In this document: positions 6,951 to 12,780 of the stretch, piece after piece
How the letters are laid out: every line of letters starts with the position of its first letter
Position numbering within the stretch: position 1 is the first letter of the stretch
Source of the DNA: Leucobacter sp.
Lineage (GTDB): Bacteria; Actinomycetota; Actinomycetes; Actinomycetales; Microbacteriaceae
Reading direction: 5' to 3'
DNA: 21,165 bases
NCBI GenBank assembly: GCA_031178565.1
Contig: JAPSIU010000014.1
Location: 1-21,165 of the forward strand
Translations under genes and position numbers: made by a program
Notes under the pieces: generated by a model
Told to the model about the DNA's origin: nothing
Seen by the model: only the letters and a program-made list of their open reading frames with translations
The model's database searches: none

Positions 6951-7511
6951 CTACTTGACCAGCGGAATGTTGAAGATGAACTCCGGCCGTCCGCCACGAC
7001 GGTATCCATCGGGGGCCTTGACCGCCGCGATGATGTGGAACACGAACAGGACGAGCGAGCCGATCCACAGCAGAATGCCGAGCACCCAGCCGATGTAGGG
7101 GATGATCATCAGGATGTAGGTGGCAATCATCACGCCGACACGCAGCAGTGAGAAGTTCAGGTTGTCGCGGTGGAAGGCGTACGCCTGCTGGTTGCCCTTG
7201 TCCTTCTCGATCAGGAAGAAGATCAGGGCGGGGATCCAGGTGAAGAACACCGACAGCCAGTAGTTCAGCGTGATGTTGCTCACCGGGTCTGCCACGGGCT
7301 GCTGGTAACCGGCCTGGGGCGGCGCCTGGTACTGGGGCTGCTGCGGCTGCTGGGGCGGCGCCTGGTACTGAGGCTGCTGGGGGGCGCCGGTCGGAGGTGC
7401 GGGTGCCGCAGGAGGGGTCGTGGGCGCCTGAGGAGCCCCGGTGGGGGAATCGCTCGTGGGCTGGCCGCCAGTCTCCTGGCCGTCAGTGCCCTCGGGTGGG
7501 AGCGTGGTCAT
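6951..7511 (-). CDS. DUF4870 membrane protein with Pro/Gln-rich N-terminus
   Basis: A 186-aa protein in two parts. Residues 1 to about 75 are disordered and rich in Pro, Gln, Ala and Thr, with near-repeats of QPQYQAPPQQPQ. The rest is a DUF4870 (Tic20-like) domain with three or so hydrophobic helices (LNYWLSVFFTWIPALIFFLI, VGVMIATYILMIIPYIGWVL, LLWIGSLVLFVFHIIAAVKA), the conserved FHRDNLNFSLL between the first two, and a C-terminal GYRRGG-FIFNIPLVK. Function is unknown; proline-rich tails of this kind often mediate envelope or division-site contacts in actinobacteria, which is only a suggestion here. The ATG at 7511 is fixed by AAGGAG six nt upstream. Frame sequence upstream of it looks non-coding. 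Confidence 0.9.
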   Translation of the reverse strand: MTTLPPEGTDGQETGGQPTSDSPTGAPQAPTTPPAAPAPPTGAPQQPQYQAPPQQPQQPQYQAPPQAGYQQPVADPVSNITLNYWLSVFFTWIPALIFFLIEKDKGNQQAYAFHRDNLNFSLLRVGVMIATYILMIIPYIGWVLGILLWIGSLVLFVFHIIAAVKAPDGYRRGGRPEFIFNIPLVK

Positions 7512-7600
7512 GTCAGTCTCCTTCGGGATCAACAACTTACGTATGACGTTACCCCAGGTTCGGGCAGTGTGAAAGCGGCGCGACCCGGTGTGGCCCGGAT

Positions 7601-7638
7601 GCGGTCCGGTTCTCGTCTCGGGGTCGGCGTCGGACCGC
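7601..7638 (-). terminator. Possible terminator after the winged-helix regulator
   Basis: Perfect 8-bp inverted repeat GCGGTCCG/CGGACCGC with a 22-nt loop, about 10 bp beyond the regulator stop. There is no T tract, so this is tentative. Confidence 0.3.
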
Positions 7639-7648
7639 TTCGGCCGGC

Positions 7649-8356
7649 CTAGAAGACGTCGGGACTCGGGGCCGAGGTCTGCAGGATCGAGACGTCGGCG
7701 TGACGGTCGAAGCGGTAGCCGGTGCCTCGGACGGTGCGCACGATGTCCTGGTACTGGGCCAGCTTCACCCGCAGCCGGCGAACGTGGACATCGATGGTGC
7801 GCTCGTTCGGGATCTCCTCGTCCGAGGCGTCCGCCCACAGCGCGGTGATGAGCTCGTCCCGGCTGACGGTGCGGCCCTCGCGGAGCACGAGGTACTGCAG
7901 CAGTTCGAACTCGCGGAAGGTGAGCGCTGCGGCCACGTTGTCGAGCAGCACGCGCTTGCGCGACAGATCGAGGGTGACGCCGCCGGGCGCGCGATCCTGC
8001 GCCTCCTCGGTGTGCTGCTTCTGCCGGGCGTGCGCGGCGGGATCGCCGAGTGCGAGGCGCACCACGTCGACATCTCGGCCTCCGGTGCCGACGGGTGCGA
8101 GAGCGACGGCCGCGTAGGTGTCCGCGGTGGGGGCGAGCTGTGCGACGAGCTGCTTGATCTGAGTGACGATCGCGCCGAGCTTCGGATCCCCCTCGGCGAT
8201 CTTGTCGTCGGCGAGGCCGACATACAGGGCGAAGCCGCGAACCTCGGTCCCCTCGGGAACATTCCGCTCGGGCGCGGCTTCGGTGGCGATCTCGGCCGCG
8301 AGATCGGGGCGGGCGGAGCGGAGGGCGGCGCTGGGGGCGGAAGTGATGGTGCTCAT
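7649..8356 (-). CDS. Orphan winged-helix (OmpR/PhoB-type) transcriptional regulator
   Basis: A 235-aa cytoplasmic DNA-binding protein. Residues about 127-217 form a Trans_reg_C winged helix: VTLDLSRKRVLLDN, the AALTFREFELLQYLVLREGRTVSRDELI core, then ERTIDVHVRRLRVKLA as the recognition helix and VRTVRGTGYRFD as the wing. The N-terminal 110 residues do not look like a phosphoacceptor receiver: there is no acidic pocket followed by a phosphoacceptor Asp and the usual Lys. They include GFALYVGLADDKIAEGDPKLGAIVTQIKQL, which I do not recognise. No histidine kinase is nearby. The ATG at 8356 has AAGGA about 11 nt upstream. The target genes and signal are unknown. The long leader upstream is described separately. 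Confidence 0.85.
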   Translation of the reverse strand: MSTITSAPSAALRSARPDLAAEIATEAAPERNVPEGTEVRGFALYVGLADDKIAEGDPKLGAIVTQIKQLVAQLAPTADTYAAVALAPVGTGGRDVDVVRLALGDPAAHARQKQHTEEAQDRAPGGVTLDLSRKRVLLDNVAAALTFREFELLQYLVLREGRTVSRDELITALWADASDEEIPNERTIDVHVRRLRVKLAQYQDIVRTVRGTGYRFDRHADVSILQTSAPSPDVF

Positions 8357-8481
8357 GATGATGTACGTCCTTGTGCTGGTTCCGCGATCCGGGCGAGTGC
8401 GCTCAGGGCGATAACGCGCGGAGGCGGAGATGCGGCTGTGCCGCGTGAGTCGAGATTGCCGGCCGGAGCCGAGCGAGAGAG

Positions 8482-8503
8482 TCGCGGAGGATTCCTCACG
8501 CGA
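8482..8503. repeat. 22-bp near-perfect palindrome in regulator leader
   Basis: Arms TCGCG-GAGGA and TCCTC-CGCGA are fully complementary, interrupted only by a single T at the centre and a single A in the right arm. It lies about 125 bp before the regulator ATG. It could be an operator, for example for autoregulation, or an RNA hairpin in the leader. Confidence 0.5.
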
Positions 8504-8504
8504 G

Positions 8505-8535
8505 GCGCAGCAGGGCGTCGAATCGATTGCTGCGC
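8505..8535 (-). promoter_or_regulatory. Hairpin downstream of the leader ORF
   Basis: Perfect 8-bp stem GCGCAGCA/TGCTGCGC around a 15-nt loop, starting about 20 nt after the stop codon of the seven-codon leader ORF. The placement is what an attenuator or ribosome-controlled switch would need. Confidence 0.4.
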
Positions 8536-8554
8536 GGGCTTTCTGAAGCTCTCG

Positions 8555-8578
8555 TTACATGCACATTCGACAGCACAT
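8555..8578 (-). CDS. Candidate seven-residue Cys/Met leader peptide
   Basis: On the minus strand the ORF reads ATG TGC TGT CGA ATG TGC ATG TAA, giving MCCRMCM: three cysteines and three methionines in seven residues. GAGG sits four nt before the ATG (8586-8583), within AGGTGA, a good anti-SD match. It lies in the presumed 5' leader of the orphan winged-helix regulator, about 200 nt before that gene, between two hairpins. Cysteine-rich upstream ORFs that sense cysteine supply are known in mycobacteria. Short ORFs arise by chance, so this is a candidate, not an established gene. Confidence 0.35.
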   Translation of the reverse strand: MCCRMCM

Positions 8579-8586
8579 GTCACCTC

Positions 8587-8609
8587 GACCGGCCATCATC
8601 ATGCCGGTC
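8587..8609 (-). promoter_or_regulatory. Hairpin abutting the leader-ORF ribosome binding site
   Basis: Perfect 7-bp stem GACCGGC/GCCGGTC around a 9-nt loop, ending directly at the GAGG element of the MCCRMCM ORF on the minus strand. Confidence 0.4.
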
Positions 8610-8666
8610 TTCCCAAAGTTCACCTCGAAGGCGGACTGGGTGCGAATGGTGTCATGCATAACGCAC

Positions 8667-8696
8667 AGTAAAGCAAATCATCACATCGTGTGTCAA
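8667..8696 (-). promoter_or_regulatory. Promoter of the winged-helix regulator
   Basis: Minus strand: consensus -35 TTGACA (8696-8691), 18-bp spacer, -10 TTTACT (8672-8667). Transcription would start near 8660, giving a leader of about 300 nt before the regulator ATG at 8356. The surrounding 8640-8700 is noticeably AT-richer than the rest of the region. Confidence 0.6.
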
Positions 8697-8777
8697 GCGC
8701 GACGGGCGAAGCCGGTGGGTCGAGGGGCGCGGGGCCCCGGGCGCGCCCATCCCTTCGTTTCCTTCGTTCGCATGGCC

Positions 8778-8813
8778 CGAAGTGCGATCTCACGCCGTTG
8801 AGGTCGCACTTCG
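8778..8813 (-). terminator. 15-bp hairpin downstream of upp
   Basis: Arms CGAAGTGCGATCTCA and TGAGGTCGCACTTCG pair over 15 positions with one G-U, around a 6-nt loop. It lies about 60 bp after the upp stop and upstream of the regulator promoter. There is no T tract, so it may be a terminator of the GC-rich actinobacterial type or an mRNA-stabilising structure. Confidence 0.5.
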
Positions 8814-8871
8814 CGCCACCCGAATGGTGGCGGCGGTCGCCCGAACGGTGGAGGCCGCCACCCGAACGGAC
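8813..8871. repeat. Three imperfect short repeats after upp
   Basis: The core CGCCACCCGAAYGG occurs twice, at about 8814-8828 and 8858-8870, with a shortened copy CGCCCGAACGGT between them. The first copy continues into an inverted repeat, CGCCACC/GGTGGCG. It fills the space between the upp stop and the 15-bp hairpin. Confidence 0.5.
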
Positions 8872-9509
8872 TAGTCCGCGACGGTGCCGTAGAGGCGGTC
8901 GCCCGCGTCACCGAGGCCGGGAACGATGTAGGCGTGATCGTCGAGGCCCTCGTCGAGCGCACCGAGGACGAGCGTCACGTTCCGCTCCCCGGCCGCCTCG
9001 CGGATCGCCTCCACGCCTTCGGGGGTGCCGAGCACGCAGATCGCGGTGACGTCGTCAGCGCCGCGGTCGAACAGGAACTTGATCGCAGCGGCGAGCGATC
9101 CGCCGGTCGCGAGCATGGGATCGAGCACGAAGCACTGGCGTCCCGAGAGGGAATCCGGCAGGCGCTCGGCGTACGTGGTGGGCTGCAGGGTCTCCTCGTC
9201 GCGCGCCATGCCGAGGAAGCCGACCTCGGCGGTGGGCACGAGCTTCACCATCCCCTCGAGCATGCCGAGGCCCGCTCGGAGGATCGGCACGATGAGGGGG
9301 AGCGGCTCGCTCAGGCGCACTCCTGTGGTGGGCGAGACCGGGGTGACGATGTCATGGGGCTCGACTCGCACCTCGCGGGTGGCCTCGTAGGCGAGCAGCG
9401 TCATGAGCTCCTCGATGAGGAGTCGGAAGGTCGGCTGCGGGGTCTTCGCGTCGCGGAGCACCGTCAGCTTGTGGGTGATGAGGGGATGATCCGCAACGAA
9501 GACTCGCAT
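8871..9509 (-). CDS. upp: Uracil phosphoribosyltransferase
   Basis: Salvage enzyme converting uracil and PRPP to UMP in the cytoplasm. The 212-aa protein has the family's usual length. VADHPLITHKLTVLRD opens the protein; LIVPILRAGLGMLEG is the conserved loop near the active site; VLDPMLATGGSLAAAI is the PRPP-binding motif; and the C-terminal GDAGDRLYGT is the uracil-recognition signature. The ATG at 9509 has no Shine-Dalgarno sequence but a -10-like TAGGAT (9521-9516) ends exactly 6 nt upstream, suggesting a leaderless mRNA. It is divergent from tadA with only 17 bp between start codons. This upp-tadA arrangement is a nucleic-acid housekeeping pair common in related actinobacteria. Confidence 0.97.
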   Translation of the reverse strand: MRVFVADHPLITHKLTVLRDAKTPQPTFRLLIEELMTLLAYEATREVRVEPHDIVTPVSPTTGVRLSEPLPLIVPILRAGLGMLEGMVKLVPTAEVGFLGMARDEETLQPTTYAERLPDSLSGRQCFVLDPMLATGGSLAAAIKFLFDRGADDVTAICVLGTPEGVEAIREAAGERNVTLVLGALDEGLDDHAYIVPGLGDAGDRLYGTVAD

Positions 9510-9514
9510 GGCCC

Positions 9515-9521
9515 TATCCTA
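9515..9521. promoter_or_regulatory. Overlapping divergent -10 elements of upp and tadA
   Basis: TATCCT on + (9515-9520) stands 6 nt before the tadA GTG. TAGGAT on - (9521-9516) stands 6 nt before the upp ATG. The two hexamers share five positions. Neither gene has room for a ribosome binding site, so both transcripts should be leaderless. No good -35 boxes are evident; they would fall inside the opposite gene. Confidence 0.55.
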
Positions 9522-9526
9522 TTGCC

Positions 9527-10000
9527 GTGACCCCAATCCCTCCGTCGCCGTCCGATCTCGACGCGATGGGACTCGCGCTCGCCGAGTCGCGCCGCGCGGC
9601 CGAGGCCGGTGAGATCCCCGTCGGCGCGGTGCTGCTGGGTCCGCGCGGGGACGTGCTGGGCGCGGCTGGCAACGCGCGGGAGAGTCGGCCCGATCCGACC
9701 GGCCACGCGGAGGTGCTCGCCATCCGGGAGGCGGCCCGCGCGCTTGGGGACCGGATCCTCGAGGGCTGCACACTCGTCGTCACGCTGGAGCCGTGCGTCA
9801 TGTGCGCGGGGGCGATCCTCGCGGCTCGTGTGTCGCGGGTGGTGTTCGGCGCCTGGGACGAGAAGGCGGGCGCCGCCGGCAGCGTCTACGACCTGCTGCG
9901 CGACGGCAGGCTGCCGCACCCCGTTCCGGAGGTCGTCGCAGGGGTGCGGGCGGAGGAGTGCGCGGAGCCGCTGCGGGACTTCTTCGCGGGGCGGCGCTAG
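9527..10000 (+). CDS. tadA: tRNA-specific adenosine deaminase
   Basis: Zinc-dependent enzyme that converts adenosine-34 to inosine in the anticodon of tRNA-Arg(ACG), allowing wobble decoding. The 157-aa protein has the cytidine/deoxycytidylate deaminase motifs: His60-Ala-Glu62 in GHAEVLA, with Glu62 as the proton shuttle, and Cys90 and Cys93 in LEPCVMCAGA, which together with His60 hold the zinc. IPVGAVLL before the motif and a C-terminal helix ending EPLRDFFAGRR also fit TadA. The GTG at 9527 is 6 nt after the -10-like TATCCT. It is followed by a 14-bp tandem repeat rather than an obvious terminator. Confidence 0.95.
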   Translation: MTPIPPSPSDLDAMGLALAESRRAAEAGEIPVGAVLLGPRGDVLGAAGNARESRPDPTGHAEVLAIREAARALGDRILEGCTLVVTLEPCVMCAGAILAARVSRVVFGAWDEKAGAAGSVYDLLRDGRLPHPVPEVVAGVRAEECAEPLRDFFAGRR

Positions 10001-10018
10001 ACGGATCGAGTACTGCCC

Positions 10019-10093
10019 GTCGGCTGGTGCCCGCTGGCTGCTGCCCGTCGGTTGGTGGCCGTCGGTTGGTGGCCGTCGGTTGGTGGCCGTCGG
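10019..10093. repeat. 14-bp tandem repeat after tadA
   Basis: Five consecutive 14-bp units. Units 3-5 (10047-10088) are identical GTCGGTTGGTGGCC; unit 1 (GTCGGCTGGTGCCC) and unit 2 (GCTGGCTGCTGCCC) are degenerate; a partial GTCGG follows at 10089-10093. It lies 18 bp after the tadA stop, in the intergenic space before the convergent RDD gene. Being out of phase with codons and outside genes, it is free to vary in copy number. Confidence 0.9.
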
Positions 10094-10138
10094 CAACCGG
10101 GGTACCAGGCGCCGTCGCTCTCGGCTCAGCGACCGCTG

Positions 10139-10615
10139 TCAGCGCCGTCGGTAGACGCCCAGGCGCGGTGCGCCCGACCCGCCGCCGGATCCCGGAGTCG
10201 TGAGCCGGAGAACGGCGTTCCAGAGCACCGCGATGATCGTGAGCGGCAGGAAGCCGATCGCGAGGTAGCGCCCGATGCCGCGCCAGAATCCGACACTGCG
10301 TCCGCTCGGGCGCAGGGTGATCGTGCCGGCGAGCGCCTGGCCGGGGGACGCCCCGCAGCCGTAGAGCGCGCCGAGGCAGAGCACCGCCGCGAAGTATCCC
10401 GATGCGGGTACCGCGACGAGTGCGCCGTCGCCCATCGATCTTGCGCCCCGCAGAGCGCCCCCGACGGCGCCCGCGACACCCGTGACCACGAGGACGAACA
10501 GAGCGTCGAGGATCCGTCCCCACCAGCGCCGGGCCGCCGGGGCCGGGTGCCAGAGACGGTTGGTCAGCGGCTCATCGGGACGGGAGCGGGCGGTCGACAT
10601 GGGGTGAGACGACAT
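10139..10615 (-). CDS. RDD-family membrane protein
   Basis: A 158-aa integral membrane protein of the RDD family, named for conserved Arg and Asp residues. RRWWGRILDALFVLVVTGVAG carries the Arg and Asp in and beside the first membrane segment; the second segment is YFAAVLCLGALYGCG; then GQALAGTITLRPSGRSVGFWRGIGRYL, the typical RDD loop, and a last helix AIGFLPLTIIAVLWNAVLRL. Some RDD proteins have been linked to ion exchange, but no function can be assigned here. The start is uncertain: ATG at 10615 or at 10600, neither with a good ribosome binding site. It lies 37 bp downstream of the CDF transporter on the same strand and is probably co-transcribed. Confidence 0.85.
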   Translation of the reverse strand: MSSHPMSTARSRPDEPLTNRLWHPAPAARRWWGRILDALFVLVVTGVAGAVGGALRGARSMGDGALVAVPASGYFAAVLCLGALYGCGASPGQALAGTITLRPSGRSVGFWRGIGRYLAIGFLPLTIIAVLWNAVLRLTTPGSGGGSGAPRLGVYRRR

Positions 10616-10652
10616 GAGGCGAGGGCGTTCCCTGAGCGCGCGAGAGCCGCGG

Positions 10653-11615
10653 TCAGTCGCTCGACAGCATGACGATCGAGCTCGTCGACGGCGTCTCCGC
10701 GTTCGGGTCCAGGTAGACGTCGGGCTCGAGGTAGATGATCCGTGCAGCGGGCACCGCCTCGCGGATCCGGCGCTCGGCGAGGTTCACGATCGCGGACACC
10801 TCGTTCATCGTCTTCGTCGCGGCCACGTCGATCTTCGCCCCGATCATGAACTCGTCGGGCCCGACGTAGAGGGTCTTCATGTGGATGATGCGGTCGATGT
10901 CCTTCGAATCGAGGATCGCCGCCTCGATCTTCGCGACGTCCTCGTCGCTCGCCCCCTCGCCCACGAGCAGGCTCTTCACCTCGAGACCGACCACGATGGC
11001 GACGGCGATGAGCAGCACCCCGATCGCGACCGTGGCGATGCCGTCGAAGAGGCCGTTCCCCGTGAGCACGGTGAGGCCGACGCCGATGAACGCGAAGACG
11101 AGGCCGAGGAGCGCCGCGATGTCCTCGAGCAGCACGACCGGCAGCTCGGGCGCCTTCGATCGACGGATGAACTGGATCCAGGTCGAGCTCCCCTTGTGCG
11201 GGCGGCTCTCCCTGACGGCGGTGCGCAGCGAGAAGCTCTCGAGCACGATCGCGATCGCGAGCACGAGGAGCGGGAGCCACCAGACCTCGAGCGGATGGGG
11301 GTGCTGGATCTTCGCGATGCCCTCGTACAGCGAGAAGACGCCGCCGACCGAGAACAGCACGATCGCGACGACGAAGGCGTACACATAGCGCACGCGCCCG
11401 TAGCCGAAGGGGTGCTCCCTGTCGGCCTCCTGCTTCGCGCGCTTGCCGCCGAGCAGCAGGAGGAGCTGATTCCCGGAGTCGGCCAGCGAGTGCACGCCCT
11501 CCGCGAGCATCGAGGAGGATCCCGAGAACGCCCACGCGATGAACTTGGTGATCGCGATGCCCATGTTGGCGAGAAAGGCCGCGATGATCGCCTTGCTGCC
11601 GCCCGTCGCGCTCAT
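10653..11615 (-). CDS. Cation diffusion facilitator (CDF) transporter, SLC30A9-like
   Basis: A 320-aa inner-membrane exporter of divalent metals such as Zn, Mn or Co, driven by proton exchange. Helices 1-2 contain MLAEGVHSLADSGNQ, whose His and Asp form part of the transport site. Then comes HPFGYGRVRYVYAFVVAI, a signature of the branch related to human SLC30A9. Helix 5 carries LLEDIAALLGLVFAFIG, where this branch has Glu-Asp instead of the usual HxxxD. The cytoplasmic C-terminal domain (residues about 215-320) has the ferredoxin-like CDF dimerisation fold. I chose the ATG at 11615, nine nt after GGAGG; a GTG two codons earlier is only three nt from it. Metal specificity is not evident. Confidence 0.92.
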   Translation of the reverse strand: MSATGGSKAIIAAFLANMGIAITKFIAWAFSGSSSMLAEGVHSLADSGNQLLLLLGGKRAKQEADREHPFGYGRVRYVYAFVVAIVLFSVGGVFSLYEGIAKIQHPHPLEVWWLPLLVLAIAIVLESFSLRTAVRESRPHKGSSTWIQFIRRSKAPELPVVLLEDIAALLGLVFAFIGVGLTVLTGNGLFDGIATVAIGVLLIAVAIVVGLEVKSLLVGEGASDEDVAKIEAAILDSKDIDRIIHMKTLYVGPDEFMIGAKIDVAATKTMNEVSAIVNLAERRIREAVPAARIIYLEPDVYLDPNAETPSTSSIVMLSSD

Positions 11616-11668
11616 GCTCACTTGCCTCCCGGAGGTGATGATGGTCCTCGCGAACCCTGCTCAGCCAC

Positions 11669-11674
11669 ATTCTA
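11669..11674 (-). promoter_or_regulatory. -10 element of the CDF gene
   Basis: TAGAAT on the minus strand, about 54 bp upstream of the CDF ATG, within the roughly 130-bp region shared with divergent proC. No clear -35. Confidence 0.45.
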
Positions 11675-11734
11675 CGGGAGCGCCCCGGAGACGGGGCTGG
11701 GCCGGCGGTTCGCGAGCTCGCGCGGCGCGGCTTC

Positions 11735-11740
11735 TACACT
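11735..11740 (+). promoter_or_regulatory. -10 element of proC, probable leaderless mRNA
   Basis: TACACT ends 7 nt before the proC GTG at 11748. The GGAG in between is only 3 nt from the start codon, too near for normal ribosome binding. Confidence 0.5.
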
Positions 11741-11747
11741 GGAGAGC

Positions 11748-12605
11748 GTGAATGCAACGACAGCAGACCAGGCAGCCCTTCCCCGCACCGTCATGATCGG
11801 CGTCGGCTCGATGGGGGGCGCGATCCTCTCGGGCCTCCGCTCCCCCGACGTCCGGATCGAGCGGCCGATCGCGGTCACGACGAAGTCCGCTGCGAGTGCG
11901 GCCGAGTTCGACGGGGCCGATGACATCGCCGCCTACGCGTCGGAGACGGATCCCGAGGCGAATCGCATCGCCGTGCGCGGCGCGCGCCTCGTGATCCTCG
12001 CGGTGAAGCCGTGGATGGTGCTCGACGTGGCCCGCGAGATCGCCGGCGAGCTCGAACCCGGTGCGATCGTCGTGAGCGTGGCCGCGGGGGTGCCGAGCAG
12101 CGCGATCGAGGCCGAGCTGCCCGAGGGGGTCGCCGTGGTGCGTGCGATGCCGAACACGCCGTCGCACATCGGCCGCGGGGTGACCGGCGTCGCGGGTGGT
12201 GCGTCGGCGGGCGGCGAGGCGGTCGACACCGTGCGCCGGCTCTTCGAAACCGTCGGCTCGGTGCTCGTGGTGCGCGAGGACCAGATCAACGACATCGCCG
12301 CGGTCTCCGGATCGGGGCCGGCCTACCTCTTCCTCTACGCGGAGGAGATGACGGCCGCGGCGATCAGGATCGGGTTCGATGAGGAGCAGGCGCGCGTCCT
12401 CGTGCAGGAGACCATCGCCGGAGCCGCCGAGCTCATGATCCGCAGCGGCGAGGAGCCCGAGCAGCTGCGCCGCAACGTGACGAGCCCGAAGGGGACCACG
12501 GAGCAGGCGATCCAGGTGCTGCAGGGCGCCGGCTGGGGGAAGCTGTTCGACCGGGCGCTCGCCGCGAACGTGCGCCGGTCGGAGGAACTCGAGCGCGGCG
12601 AGTAG
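11748..12605 (+). CDS. proC: Pyrroline-5-carboxylate reductase
   Basis: Last step of proline synthesis: NAD(P)H-dependent reduction of 1-pyrroline-5-carboxylate in the cytoplasm. The 285-aa protein begins with a Rossmann fold, VMIGVGSMGGAILSGL, with the GxGxMG nucleotide motif at residues 18-23. ILAVKPWMVLDV, VRAMPNTPSHIGRGVTG and the C-terminal AAVSGSGPAYLFLYAEEMT plus NVTSPKGTTEQAIQVL are all ProC signatures. The frame stays open for another 378 codons upstream, but that part is antisense to the CDF gene and non-coding; the GTG at 11748 gives the family's usual length and sits 7 nt after a -10 element. It is convergent with the fragment at 12623. Confidence 0.97.
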   Translation: MNATTADQAALPRTVMIGVGSMGGAILSGLRSPDVRIERPIAVTTKSAASAAEFDGADDIAAYASETDPEANRIAVRGARLVILAVKPWMVLDVAREIAGELEPGAIVVSVAAGVPSSAIEAELPEGVAVVRAMPNTPSHIGRGVTGVAGGASAGGEAVDTVRRLFETVGSVLVVREDQINDIAAVSGSGPAYLFLYAEEMTAAAIRIGFDEEQARVLVQETIAGAAELMIRSGEEPEQLRRNVTSPKGTTEQAIQVLQGAGWGKLFDRALAANVRRSEELERGE

Positions 12606-12622
12606 CCCCGGCCGGTCTCGGC

Positions 12623-12779
12623 TCAGGCGTGCGCGAGGCGGTGTTCGCGCGGCGCGCGCCCGTAGGTCGACTTGGAGAGCAGCGCGGTGATGAGCTCGAA
12701 TGCGCTGTGCATGATGCGCGAGCCGCTGACTCCCTCGAGCTGGTCGAGGTCCGGTCGGAGGGGCTCCGCCCCGCGTCCG
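12623..12779 (-). pseudogene. Short coding-like fragment, possible 3' gene remnant
   Basis: Directly after the transporter stop, in another frame, about 50 codons read like real protein (EPLRPDLDQLEGVSGSRIMHSAFELITALL, shown in part, ending EHRLAHA) with nearly all third positions G or C, then a stop. There is no acceptable start codon with a ribosome binding site: the only ATG (12712) would give 29 residues and lacks one. I do not recognise the sequence. It may be the 3' end of a deleted gene left where the accessory module joined the proC region, or an independent micropeptide. Confidence 0.35.
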
Positions 12780-12780
12780 C

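Noticed and set aside
7530..7550. MtrA-like site upstream of the DUF4870 gene
   Set aside because: GTAAC is followed by a GTAA at 7-bp rather than 6-bp spacing and without the final C, so it does not meet the motif.
8353..8583. A 76-codon ORF whose stop overlaps the regulator start (ATGA)
   Set aside because: The stop-start overlap is attractive, but third-position GC is far lower than in real genes here and the peptide is Pro/Arg/Ala low-complexity. The shorter MCCRMCM ORF is the better candidate.
10019..10093. CRISPR array
   Set aside because: The 14-bp units are contiguous with no spacers, and no cas genes are in the window.
10614..11747. A 378-codon upstream extension in the proC frame
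   Set aside because: It is antisense to the CDF transporter, has a low-complexity charged composition, and would put a large non-family extension before a normal ProC.
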